From assembly GCF_039542035.1 (NCBI RefSeq), contig NZ_BAABHJ010000005.1, positions 310,001 to 374,000 on the forward strand: a DNA stretch of 64,000 nucleotides. The letters run 5' to 3'. Made by a program: the position numbers and the translations under genes. The stretch comes from Actinoallomurus liliacearum (GTDB taxonomy: Bacteria > Actinomycetota > Actinomycetes > Streptosporangiales > Streptosporangiaceae). The number at the start of each line of letters is the position of its first letter. The stretch's first letter is position 1. A model generated the notes under the pieces. The model was not told the origin of the DNA and searched no databases. It saw nothing but the letters and a program-made list of their open reading frames with translations. This document shows positions 45,944-54,718 of this stretch, in pieces.

Positions 45944-47662
45944 GTGCGGCGTGCCATCGTTCTGGCCGCCTGCGTCGCTGTGACGGCGGCGCTCGCGGCA
46001 CCCGCTCAGGCGGGGCCCTCACCGACGGCCTCGGCCGGCGGAAAGGCCACGGAGTACGTCGTGCTCTACAAGGACGGCGTCTCCCCTGAGCAGGCGCACG
46101 CGGCGATCAAGGCCGCGGGCGGCACCATCGTCCGGGAGAACACGGCCGTGGGACTGGCCACGGTCCGCTCGACGCGCAGCGCGTTCGGCACCGACGCCCG
46201 GCGGCAGTCCGCCGTCGACGGGGTCGCGCGCAACCGGGCCGTCGGCGAGGCTCCCAAGATCACGCGCCGGGCGGCCGACAAGAACATCGCGGTCGAGAAG
46301 GAGGGACGTGACGGCGGAGGCCACGGCACCGCCGCGAAGAAGGTCAAGGGCGACCCCCTCGCCGGCAGCCAGTGGGACATGCAGAAGATCCACGCGACCG
46401 CCGACGGGTCCTACAAGGTGGAACCCGGTGACCGCCGAGTGCTGGTGGGGGTCATCGACACCGGCATCGACGGCAACCATCCCGACATCAAGGCGAACTT
46501 CGACCGGAGGCTCAGCCGCAACTTCACCACGGACATCCCGGTCGACGCCAACGGCGCCGAGGTCGACGGCCCCTGTGAACACCCCTCCTGCGTCGACCCG
46601 GTCGACGAGGACGACAACGAGCACGGCACGCACGTCGCCTCGACGATCGCCTCCCCGCTCAACGGGCTCGGCATCGCCGGCGTGGCGCCGGGCGTCACCC
46701 TCGTCAACGTACGGGCCGGGCAGGACTCGGGCTTCTTCTTCCTGCAGCCGGTCGTGGACGCGATCACGTACGCCGCGGACGCCGGCATCGACGTGGTCAA
46801 CATGAGCTTCTACACCGACCCGTGGCTGTTCAACTGCCCGGACAACCCGGCCGACTCGCCGGAGTACCAGGCCGAGCAGCGTACGGTCATCGCCGCCACC
46901 GAACGCGCCCTGGCCTACGCCCACCGGCACGGCGTCACGATGGTCTCGGCGGCGGGCAACGGGGCGACCGACTACACCAAGACGATCATCGACACCTCGA
47001 GCCCGGACTACGTGGCCACGCCCGGCGAGGCCCCGTACAGCCGCACGATCCCGCCGAGCTGCGTCTCCGAGCCCAGCGAGGGCCAGAACGTCATCGCGGT
47101 CTCCTCGGTCGGCGTCAGCGGCCGTAAGGCGTACTACTCCGACTACGGCAACGGCTACGTGGACGTCGCCGCGCCCGGCGGTGACGTGTACGACACCGCC
47201 GACGGCAAGCGCGACGTCACCAAGGGCATCCTCGCGGCCTACCCCGAGTCGCTGGCCCGCGCCCGCGGTGAGCTGAACGCCGACGGCACGCCGAACGTCC
47301 CGTACGTCGTCCGCGACTGCAAGGGCACGACCTGCGCCTACTACCAGTACCTGCAGGGCACCTCGATGGCCTCCCCGCACGCCACCGGCGTCGCGGCGCT
47401 GATCGTCAGCCGGTACGGGCACCGCGACCCGAGGCACGGCGGCCTGACCCTGTCCCCGGACGTCGTCCAGCGGATCCTGCAGGGCACGGCCACCGAGCAG
47501 GCCTGCCCGTCGCCGAGCGCCTTCACGTACACGCGCTACGTGCTGCAGGCGGACGGCACGTACCAGAAGGTGACCGCCACCCACACCTGTGAGGGGTCGG
47601 CCGGCCACAACGGCTTCTTCGGCAGCGGCGTCGTGGACGCCCTGCACGCCGTGGGCCGCTGA
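45944..47662 (+). CDS. Secreted S8 family serine peptidase (subtilase)
   Basis: This is a 572-residue preproprotease. The signal peptide is MRRAIVLAACVAVTAALAAPAQA. An I9-type propeptide (EYVVLYKDGVSPEQAHAAIKAAGGTIV) follows. The catalytic triad is Asp172 (VIDTGIDG), His227 (EHGTHVAS) and Ser474 (GTSMASPHATG), with the oxyanion Asn in VSAAGNGA. Several Cys pairs (CEHPSC, CKGTTC) probably form disulfides. It is a single gene starting at GTG with GGAGG 6 nt upstream and has its own terminator. Substrates are extracellular proteins, not further specified. Confidence 0.95.
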   Translation: MRRAIVLAACVAVTAALAAPAQAGPSPTASAGGKATEYVVLYKDGVSPEQAHAAIKAAGGTIVRENTAVGLATVRSTRSAFGTDARRQSAVDGVARNRAVGEAPKITRRAADKNIAVEKEGRDGGGHGTAAKKVKGDPLAGSQWDMQKIHATADGSYKVEPGDRRVLVGVIDTGIDGNHPDIKANFDRRLSRNFTTDIPVDANGAEVDGPCEHPSCVDPVDEDDNEHGTHVASTIASPLNGLGIAGVAPGVTLVNVRAGQDSGFFFLQPVVDAITYAADAGIDVVNMSFYTDPWLFNCPDNPADSPEYQAEQRTVIAATERALAYAHRHGVTMVSAAGNGATDYTKTIIDTSSPDYVATPGEAPYSRTIPPSCVSEPSEGQNVIAVSSVGVSGRKAYYSDYGNGYVDVAAPGGDVYDTADGKRDVTKGILAAYPESLARARGELNADGTPNVPYVVRDCKGTTCAYYQYLQGTSMASPHATGVAALIVSRYGHRDPRHGGLTLSPDVVQRILQGTATEQACPSPSAFTYTRYVLQADGTYQKVTATHTCEGSAGHNGFFGSGVVDALHAVGR

Positions 47663-47677
47663 CGCCCCGCTTCGTGA

Positions 47678-47714
47678 GGCACGGCCCACCCGCACCGCGC
47701 GGATGGGCCGTGCC
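47678..47714 (+). terminator. Terminator after the subtilase gene
   Basis: GGCACGGCCCA pairs perfectly with TGGGCCGTGCC (11 bp) starting 16 nt after the stop. It lies in the convergent gap with the beta-propeller gene, so it may act in both directions. Confidence 0.7.
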
Positions 47715-47760
47715 CGTCTCGGGCCGTGCTCGTCTTCGGCCGTGCGCGTCTGGGGCCGGG

Positions 47761-49275
47761 TCAGCGGGCCCGGAAGGCGGAGACCGGGGCGCTGTGCGGG
47801 ATCACCGCCCGCTCGGTGAGCACGATGTAGCGGCTCCCGGCCGAGTAGAACAGCTCGTCGTCGTCATCGCCGGGGAAGCGGGGCACGCCGACGTAGGTCA
47901 GCCTGCCGTCGCGCAGGGACAGCGCCCACAGACCCGGCTTCCACGAGGTGCCGCCGAGGACGTGCACGAGTCCGGGCTCGGCCTGCAGCGCGGCGAAGTC
48001 GCCGACACCGGTCGACCAGCGCAGCCGGCCGTCGGCCAGGTCGTAGCCGACCAGGCGGTACTTGCCGCCCGGCAGCTGCGCCTTGGCCACCAGGAACCCG
48101 TCCTGCAGGACCAGGTGACGGGCGGGCGTGGCCCGGAACCCGTGGTCGCTCACGTCCAGCCGCCGCTGCCCGTCGTCGATCGGGATCGTCGCCCGCACCC
48201 GGCCCGTCTCGTCGAACGAGGCGATGACGCTGACGCCCCGCTGCCCGCCCTCCTGGACGGCGAAGACCGCGGGGTCCGCCGAGAGCGGCCGGATGTTCGC
48301 GGAGGTGCCCTGGATGGGCGCCTTGACCGTCCACCGGGCGCGCCCGGTGGCGGCGTCCAGGGCGCGGATCCGCGGCACCTGCTCGAAGCAGGAGACCGTC
48401 GTCAGGACCTGGTCGTGGCCGGCGGTGACGGTCGCCAGGCGGCAGCGGTCGGCCGCCTTGTCCTGCCAGAGGGGAGTGCCGTCCCGCAGGCGCAGCGCCA
48501 TGACCGCCTGAGAGGTCTGCACGGCCGCCATGCCGTCCGTGACGGCGAGGACGTCCGAGCTGATCGACGACGAGATGCCGTCGGCGGGCACGCCGCGCTC
48601 CCACAGCGCGCGGCCGGTGTTCAGGTCGACGGCCGTCACCCGGCCGCACGGCTGCGTCTCGGCGCCGTGCGCGATCAGGCCGACGCCGTCGGCGGTCGTA
48701 CGGCTCATCGCGCACAGGACGTCGCGTCCGGGCACGGTGTAGGTCCAGCGCACGGCGCCGGTGGCGACGTCGTAGCCGACCAGGCGGTCGAACCGGGCGC
48801 GGACCACCGTCGTTCCGGAGAGCCAGCCGCCGAGCCCCTCCGTCGTGGTCGGCCGGTCGGGCGGCGCCTGCCACACCGCGGCGAGCGTCCGGCCGTGCGA
48901 CCAGCGGAAGACGGCCATTCCGGGGAGGACCCCCACGAGGGCGAGGACGATGACGCCGAGGCAGCCGAGCCGGCGGGAGCCCGCCCGCACGACGCAGAGC
49001 ATCGCGGCCGGGACCACGACGAAGAGCGAGACGATCGAGACCGGCAGCATCCAGGCCGTCCCCCGGGGACACGGCCCGTACGAGATCCCATTGCGGTCCG
49101 TTCCGCACGATCCGCCGGCCTCGGTGCCCAGGGTCCAGAAGCTGGCGACCAGCATCGTGAGCACCGTCCCCAGCAGGACCGCGCCGATCACTCCGATGAC
49201 GATCGGGAGAATCCGCCTGGGCGGCTTACGCGTCGGCTCCGGCGGCACGATCCGGAACCCGTTGTCCACGGACAT
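47761..49275 (-). CDS. PQQ-like beta-propeller membrane protein
   Basis: This is a 504-residue protein: three N-terminal helices (ILPIVIGVIGAVLLGTVLTMLVASF; LPVSIVSLFVVVPAAMLCVV; LGCLGVIVLALVGVLPGMAVF) anchor an extracytoplasmic domain of repeated blades such as LVGYDVATGAVRWTY, VTAVDLNTGRALWERG, IRALDAATGRARWTV and LVGYDLADGRLRWSTG. These are the BamB/PQQ-quinoprotein blade pattern. It is probably a binding or scaffold protein; no catalytic residues for quinoprotein dehydrogenases are seen. GAGGAG precedes the ATG at 49275. Confidence 0.85.
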   Translation of the reverse strand: MSVDNGFRIVPPEPTRKPPRRILPIVIGVIGAVLLGTVLTMLVASFWTLGTEAGGSCGTDRNGISYGPCPRGTAWMLPVSIVSLFVVVPAAMLCVVRAGSRRLGCLGVIVLALVGVLPGMAVFRWSHGRTLAAVWQAPPDRPTTTEGLGGWLSGTTVVRARFDRLVGYDVATGAVRWTYTVPGRDVLCAMSRTTADGVGLIAHGAETQPCGRVTAVDLNTGRALWERGVPADGISSSISSDVLAVTDGMAAVQTSQAVMALRLRDGTPLWQDKAADRCRLATVTAGHDQVLTTVSCFEQVPRIRALDAATGRARWTVKAPIQGTSANIRPLSADPAVFAVQEGGQRGVSVIASFDETGRVRATIPIDDGQRRLDVSDHGFRATPARHLVLQDGFLVAKAQLPGGKYRLVGYDLADGRLRWSTGVGDFAALQAEPGLVHVLGGTSWKPGLWALSLRDGRLTYVGVPRFPGDDDDELFYSAGSRYIVLTERAVIPHSAPVSAFRAR

Positions 49276-49439
49276 CCCAGCGCTCCTCTTTCGCTTGCGG
49301 CTGGGATGGAACGGCCAGTCCGGAACAGCCGAAGCGTTGAACGATGAGACTCCCGAGAGGCGGATTCGGTTGCCGCCATCCGAGCGGTCGTCCACAACCT
49401 GTGGATGCCGAATGGCCGGGCGCTGAATAGGCTTTCCGC

Positions 49440-49919
49440 ATGCCGTACCGCGTCACATTCGTCTGCACGGGCAACATCTGCCGCTCCCCGATGGCCGAGC
49501 ACGTCTTCCGCCGGCACGTCGAAGAAGACGGCCTCGACGTGGAGGTCGACAGCTCCGGCACCGGACACTGGCACGTCGGCGACCCCGCCGACGAGCGCAC
49601 GGTCGCGACGCTGCGCCGCGCCGGGTACACCTCCGCGCACCGGGCGCGGCAGTTCGAGGCCGCCTGGTTCGACCGGTACGACCTGATCATCGCACTGGAC
49701 CAGGGACACCAGCGCGACCTGCGATACCTCGCCCCGGACGAGGAGGCCGCCGCGAAGATCCGGCTGCTGCGCGAGTTCGACCCGGATGCCGGGCACCTCG
49801 ACGTCGCCGACCCGTACTACGGCCGCAACTCCGCCTTCGAGGAGGTGCGCGAGCAGATCGAGGCGGCCGTCCCCGGCCTGCTCGACCACGTGCGCGAGCA
49901 GCTCAAGAACGCCGGCTGA
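49440..49919 (+). CDS. Low molecular weight protein-tyrosine phosphatase
   Basis: This is a 159-residue LMW-PTP. The P-loop CTGNICRS carries Cys9 nucleophile and Arg15, and the acid loop ADPYYG carries Asp124. VDSSGTGHWHVGDPADERTVATLRRAGYTSAHRARQF is the conserved core. It removes phosphate from Tyr residues, for example in PtpA-type signalling or capsule control. The downstream kinase-like gene starts 3 nt after its stop, so they form an operon. Confidence 0.94.
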   Translation: MPYRVTFVCTGNICRSPMAEHVFRRHVEEDGLDVEVDSSGTGHWHVGDPADERTVATLRRAGYTSAHRARQFEAAWFDRYDLIIALDQGHQRDLRYLAPDEEAAAKIRLLREFDPDAGHLDVADPYYGRNSAFEEVREQIEAAVPGLLDHVREQLKNAG

Positions 49920-49922
49920 CCC

Positions 49923-50780
49923 GTGGACCGGCTCCTCGGCACACCCGTCGCCGAGGTCACCGACCTGGGCACGAGCCACGAGTGGTCGCTGCGGCGGGCC
50001 ACCCTCACCGACGGGCGACGGCTCTTCGTGAAGGAGGCCCGGCGGCGCATCGACGGGCTGTTCGCGGCCGAGGCGGCGGGGCTGCGCTGGCTGGCGGAGG
50101 GCTGGCGGCGGGTCGCGGGCGACGCGCAGGGTCCCGTTCCCGAGGTGCTGGCCGCCGACGAGACCACCCTCGTCCTGCCGTGGATCGGGGGGAGCGCGCC
50201 GACACCGGCGGCGGCCGAGCGGTTCGGGCGGGAGCTGGCCGTCCTGCACGGCGCGGGCGCGGAGTCGTACGGCGCGCCGTGGCGCGGCTACATCGCCGAG
50301 CTGCCGCTGGACAACACGGCCGGATCGTCCTGGCCGGAGTGGTACGCCGAGCGCCGCCTGCTGCCGTACGTCCGGATGGCGGTGGACCGGGGAGCGCTGT
50401 CGGCGGCCGACGCCGCGCTGGTCGAACGCGCCGCCGCCCGGATCCCGGACGTCGCCGGCCCCGCCGAGCCGCCCGCCCGGATCCACGGCGACCTGTGGTC
50501 CGGCAACGTCCTGTGGGACCGCGACCGGGCCTGGCTCATCGACCCGGCCGCGCACGCCGGGCACCGCGAGACCGACCTGGCGATGCTGGCGCTGTTCGGC
50601 GCGCCGCAGCTCGAACGGATCCTCGCCGCGTACGACGAGGCGGCGCCGCTCACCGCCGGGTGGCGGCAGCGGGTGCCGCTGCACCAGTTGCACCCGCTGC
50701 TCGTCCACGCCGTCCTCTACGGCCGGGCCTACCGTGGACAGGCCCTCGACGCCGCGCGATCCGTGCTGCGCGCCTGCTGA
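49923..50780 (+). CDS. Fructosamine/ketosamine-3-kinase family protein
   Basis: This is a 285-residue small-molecule kinase of the APH-like fold. LFVKEARRRIDGLFAAEAAGLRWLAEG contains the ATP-binding Lys; ARIHGDLWSGNVLW holds the catalytic HGDxxxxN loop; AWLIDPAAHAGHRETDLAMLALFG holds the metal-binding Asp. These are hallmarks of the FN3K family, which phosphorylates ketosamines and permits deglycation. It is immediately downstream of the LMW-PTP gene; this pair is common in actinobacteria. Confidence 0.92.
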   Translation: MDRLLGTPVAEVTDLGTSHEWSLRRATLTDGRRLFVKEARRRIDGLFAAEAAGLRWLAEGWRRVAGDAQGPVPEVLAADETTLVLPWIGGSAPTPAAAERFGRELAVLHGAGAESYGAPWRGYIAELPLDNTAGSSWPEWYAERRLLPYVRMAVDRGALSAADAALVERAAARIPDVAGPAEPPARIHGDLWSGNVLWDRDRAWLIDPAAHAGHRETDLAMLALFGAPQLERILAAYDEAAPLTAGWRQRVPLHQLHPLLVHAVLYGRAYRGQALDAARSVLRAC

Positions 50781-50835
50781 AGAGCCCGCACGGAATGGAA
50801 TGCCGGGCTCCCGGCGCCCATTTCGCGCGGGCTCT
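50781..50835. terminator. Bidirectional terminator between convergent genes
   Basis: AGAGCCCGC pairs with GCGGGCTCT (9 bp) across 37 nt that contain a second hairpin, GCCGGG with CCGGC. It fills the gap between the kinase stop and the GH92 stop. Confidence 0.55.
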
Positions 50836-50840
50836 GACCG

Positions 50841-53618
50841 TCAGCTCGGTAGCGTCCACTGCCGCCCGGGACCGCCGTCGCAGGCACCGAGCTGCAGCTG
50901 CGTGCCGTTGGCGCCGGTGTCGTCCGGGTCCGCGAGGCACTTGCCGGACTCCTTGTTCACCAGTGCCCTGCCCGACGCGTCGTACATCCACCGCTGTCCG
51001 CCGCCGGTGGCACCGCACTCCCACAGGCGCACCTTCGCGCCGTCCGCGGTGCCGTCGGCGTCCATGCACAGGCCGAATGCGGTGAGCGTGCCGTCGTCGT
51101 GCACGGTCCACTTCTGCGCGTTGGTCCCGTTGCAGACGTACATCTGGACGGGGTTGCCGTTGGCGGCCCTGCTCGACTGGACGTCGACGCACTTGCCCGC
51201 GATCGCCGAGGTGATCGGCCCGGTACGCGTCGCCGGGCCGCCGGTGCCGGCGTAGGACGGCGGGGCCGACGACGGCGCCGTGGCCCAGGACGTGCGGGCG
51301 GTCGTGCCGAGGTCGAGGTGGAGCGTGCCGCCCTTAAGGACGGCCGACGGCCGCAGGTACGCGTTGTTCCACGCCGTGCCGTTCCAGGTGGCGCCGTGGA
51401 CGTACGGCGCATCCGGCGCGGCCTTCGGCGCGTCGATGGTGAGCTTCCGGCCGGTGCCGAGCGCGATGACGATCTTGGTGAACTCCGGGCTGCCCAGCGC
51501 CAGGTCGGCCGTGCCCGGAGTCTCGGGGTAGACGCCCATCGCCGCCCAGACGTACCAGGCGCTCATCGTGCCGAGGTCGTCGTTGCCCACGCCCCAGCCG
51601 GTGGGGGAGTCCGGCCACAGCTTGTCCCGTACGTCGCGGATGATCGCCTGGGTCTTCCACGGCTGCCCGACGTAGTCGTACTCCCACGGCAGCTCGATGC
51701 TCGGCTCGTTGCCGAGGTTCGCGTGGTCGCCGCCGCTTCCGTCGTACGCGGCGAGCACGTGGTCCAGGTAGGCGATCATCGCGGCGTTCCCGCCTTTGGC
51801 GTCGGCGAAACCGCGCACGTTGAACGGAACCATGCCGGTGTACTGCCAGGATGTTCCCTCGGTCATGTTGCTCTTCGACGCGGGGTTGAATCCGCTCGTC
51901 CAGGAGCCGCTGGCGGTGCGGGGCTGCATGAAGCCGCTCGTGGTGTTGAGGAGGTTCTTCCAGTCCTGGGCACGGGTGACGAACCTCGTCTGCGTGGCCT
52001 TGTCGCCGAGCGCGCCGGCGAACGCGCCGATGGCGAAGTCGGCGGTGTTGTACTCCAGGGTCGTCGAGACCGAGCCGTTGTAGTTGCAGCAGCCGTACAC
52101 GCCGTTGCTGGGCGTGTACCCGATGCTCTCGAGGTAGTTCAGCCCCGGCCGGATCTTGCTGGCGACCGTCGCACCATGGACCATCGCGTTCTTCGCCGCC
52201 GCCGTGTCGAAGTGCCGGGCGCCGAAGGCGTACAGGTCGGCGATGATCGGGTCGATGGGGTCGCCGATCATTGTGTACGTCTCGCCGTTGGCCTGGGACC
52301 ACTTCGGCAGCTGGCCGCTCTGCGCGTAGTCGTTCACCGCCGACTGGGCGATGTCGCTCGCCTGATCCGGCGCGATCATGCCGAGGAGCTGCGCCTGCGC
52401 GCGGTAGATGTCCCAGCCCGAGTAGTTGGCGTACTGGGCGTGGCCGTGGGCGACCCGGTGCACGGCGTTGTCGAAGCCCATGTAACGGCCGTCGGCGTCG
52501 CTCATGACGTTCGGGTGCAGGAGCGCGTGGTAGAGGGCGGTGTAGAAGACGTGCCGCTGCGCGAGCGTGCCGCCGGCCACACGGATGCGGCCGAGGGCGG
52601 CGTTCCAGGCCGTACGGGCGGCGGCCCGTACGTGCTCGAAACTCGGCGTGCGGACCTCGGCGTCCCGGTTGGCCTGGGCCTCGGCGTCGGAGGTGAACGA
52701 GAGGCCGACCCGGGCGGTCACCACCGGGTTCTTGGTCGTGTCGAACGTCAGGTATGCCCCGTTCGGGTCGGTCAGCGGGGCGGCCTGCGGCCGCTGCGGG
52801 CCGTGCGGGTGCGGGCTGTTCGGTGCGTCGCCCTCCTCGGCCGAGGCGGCCTGCGACGTCATCCGCGCGGCCGAGGTGGCGGTGAGGGACTTCGCGCCCG
52901 GCCGCAGCGTCGTGGCCTGCCACGTACCGGCCGCGAACGGGCGGTCGAAGGTGACGGCGAAGTGGACGGTGTAGCGGTTGCCCTGGCCGCAGAAGTTCCC
53001 GCTGGTCACCGACCCGACGACGGCCCGGTCACCGACGACCTTCCAGGTGTCGGCGAAAGTGCCGTTCTGGCTGCCGGTCAGCTTGAACAGCAGGTTCGCC
53101 CGGGTGGTGGCCGGAAAGGTGAACCGGCCGATCCCGCCGCGGGTCGTCGTGGTCAGCTCCGTCCGTACGCCGTTGCCCAGCTTGACCGAGTAGGAGCCGG
53201 GCGAGACGGACTCATCGTCATGAGAGAAGGACGCGCTCGCCGAGCCGGCGTCGGTGACGGCGCCGACGGTCGGCATGATCGGGACGTCGCCGTACGCCTT
53301 GCAGCCCGGCCCGGCCATGTGGGTGAGGCTGAACCCCGTGATCGTCGAGCCGGTGTAGGAGTAACCGCCGCCGTACGGCCGCGGGTTCGTGTCGGGGCTC
53401 CACTGCACCATTCCGAACGGCACGTCGGCGCCGGGGAAGTCGTCGGCCGCGTTCGTGGTGCCGAGCAGGGGATTGACCAGCGAAGCCGGGTTCGTGACGA
53501 GGGACGCGGCGTCCGCCCGTACGGGCGTCAGCAGTGCGCCCAGGACGGCGGCGACCGCCACGAGCAGTGTGAGGGAGCGGGGCGCTCTCGGTGGATCGAC
53601 GGGGCGGGGGAGGGCCAT
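50841..53618 (-). CDS. Secreted GH92 alpha-mannosidase with ricin-type lectin domain
   Basis: This is a 925-residue exported enzyme. The signal peptide is near residues 15-38 (LTLLVAVAAVLGALLTPVRADA). The GH92 domain (to ~790) shows VNPLLGTTNAADDFPGADVPFGMVQWSPDT, the MAGPGCKAYGDVP loop, CCNYNGSVSTTLEYNTADFAIG, GNEPSIELPWEYDYVGQPW and GWGVGNDDLGTMSAWYVWAAMGVYP. These contain the Glu and Asp residues used for calcium-dependent inverting hydrolysis of alpha-mannosides. The last ~125 residues form a beta-trefoil lectin (CBM13) with three QXW-like repeats (AQKWTV, GQRWMY, GRQWTL). It would trim extracellular mannans or glycoproteins. Confidence 0.95.
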   Translation of the reverse strand: MALPRPVDPPRAPRSLTLLVAVAAVLGALLTPVRADAASLVTNPASLVNPLLGTTNAADDFPGADVPFGMVQWSPDTNPRPYGGGYSYTGSTITGFSLTHMAGPGCKAYGDVPIMPTVGAVTDAGSASASFSHDDESVSPGSYSVKLGNGVRTELTTTTRGGIGRFTFPATTRANLLFKLTGSQNGTFADTWKVVGDRAVVGSVTSGNFCGQGNRYTVHFAVTFDRPFAAGTWQATTLRPGAKSLTATSAARMTSQAASAEEGDAPNSPHPHGPQRPQAAPLTDPNGAYLTFDTTKNPVVTARVGLSFTSDAEAQANRDAEVRTPSFEHVRAAARTAWNAALGRIRVAGGTLAQRHVFYTALYHALLHPNVMSDADGRYMGFDNAVHRVAHGHAQYANYSGWDIYRAQAQLLGMIAPDQASDIAQSAVNDYAQSGQLPKWSQANGETYTMIGDPIDPIIADLYAFGARHFDTAAAKNAMVHGATVASKIRPGLNYLESIGYTPSNGVYGCCNYNGSVSTTLEYNTADFAIGAFAGALGDKATQTRFVTRAQDWKNLLNTTSGFMQPRTASGSWTSGFNPASKSNMTEGTSWQYTGMVPFNVRGFADAKGGNAAMIAYLDHVLAAYDGSGGDHANLGNEPSIELPWEYDYVGQPWKTQAIIRDVRDKLWPDSPTGWGVGNDDLGTMSAWYVWAAMGVYPETPGTADLALGSPEFTKIVIALGTGRKLTIDAPKAAPDAPYVHGATWNGTAWNNAYLRPSAVLKGGTLHLDLGTTARTSWATAPSSAPPSYAGTGGPATRTGPITSAIAGKCVDVQSSRAANGNPVQMYVCNGTNAQKWTVHDDGTLTAFGLCMDADGTADGAKVRLWECGATGGGQRWMYDASGRALVNKESGKCLADPDDTGANGTQLQLGACDGGPGRQWTLPS

Positions 53619-53806
53619 ACGGGTCGCCCTTCACGGAGGAGGCTGATCACGGCAACGTTGCCCGGATCACGTCTACGCCCCGTCCGATGGGGCGGTCAAT
53701 GATCTTGTCAGAAGTCGGCCATCCGTGTGATCTCGCTCACGACGGAGGCATACCGGTTGCGCGTAGTCTGACGGGCAGGTCGACCCCCCGGCGGACGGAG
53801 CGAGGC

Positions 53807-54634
53807 ATGGGCATGATGATGGCCGTCAGCTTCACGCGGTACGGACGTCTCTACTACCTCGACCCGGGGCCGTACTCGCCGAAGGTCGGCGACAAGGTGC
53901 TCGTCCCCACCGAGGCCGGTGCCGAGGTCGCCGAGTGCATCTGGGCCCCGCAGTACGTCTCGGAGGACGTCGAGCTGCCGGTCTGCGCGGGCATCGCCGG
54001 GGAGGAGCACCTGGCCCGCGACGAGGAGAACCGCCGACGACGCGTGGATGCGCGCTCCGTCGCCAAGCGGCTGATCCGCAAGCACGACCTCCCGATGAAG
54101 GTCATCGGCGTCGACTACCTCGACCAGGACAACGTCTACAAGATCTACTTCACCGCGCCGCACCGCGTCGACTTCCGCGCGCTCGTCCGCGACCTCGCCC
54201 GCGCGATGAAGGCCCGCGTCGAACTGCGCCAGGTCGGCCCGCGTGACGAGGCGCGCCTGCAGGGCGGCATCGGCCCGTGCGGCCGCGACCTGTGCTGCGC
54301 CACCTTCCTCAAGGACTTCGAACCGGTGTCGGTGCGCATGGCCAAGGAGCAGGACCTCCCGGTCAACCCGCTGCGCATCGCCGGCGCCTGCGGGCGGCTC
54401 ATGTGCTGCCTGAAGTACGAGCACCCGCTGTACGTCGAGGCGCACAACCGCATGCCCCGGCTCGGCGCGCGGGTACAGACCGAGTCCGGCCCCGGACAGG
54501 TCGTCGGCCGCAACGTGCCCTCCGACACGGTCGCCGTACGGCTCGACGGCGGCGGCCGCTGCGCCTGCCCGTCCGCGTCGGTCTGCTCACCCCGCAAACA
54601 GCACGACCAGCGCTATGGCGACACTCTGGGATGA
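53807..54634 (+). CDS. ricT: PSP1/RicT family regulatory protein
   Basis: This is a 275-residue PSP1 C-terminal-domain protein (YaaT/RicT-like). AVSFTRYGRLYYLDPGPYSPKVGDKVLVPTEAG opens the domain. The Cys clusters CGRDLCCATFL and CGRLMCCLKYE, with CACPSASVC at the end, fit the 4Fe-4S ligands reported for the Ric/Y complex in Bacillus. Here, no RicA/RicF partners are visible. The ATG at 53807 has GGAG upstream, with alternatives at 53813 and 53816. It precedes the exported hydrolase and the tRNA-Thr, a conserved actinobacterial order. Confidence 0.92.
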   Translation: MGMMMAVSFTRYGRLYYLDPGPYSPKVGDKVLVPTEAGAEVAECIWAPQYVSEDVELPVCAGIAGEEHLARDEENRRRRVDARSVAKRLIRKHDLPMKVIGVDYLDQDNVYKIYFTAPHRVDFRALVRDLARAMKARVELRQVGPRDEARLQGGIGPCGRDLCCATFLKDFEPVSVRMAKEQDLPVNPLRIAGACGRLMCCLKYEHPLYVEAHNRMPRLGARVQTESGPGQVVGRNVPSDTVAVRLDGGGRCACPSASVCSPRKQHDQRYGDTLG

Positions 54635-54718
54635 CTCGCCAGTACGCTGAGTAGCGAAAACGGGGGTAGATCCGCGTAGGCTGCCAGCGAACCCAATGGC
54701 GACGAGAACGGTGACGGC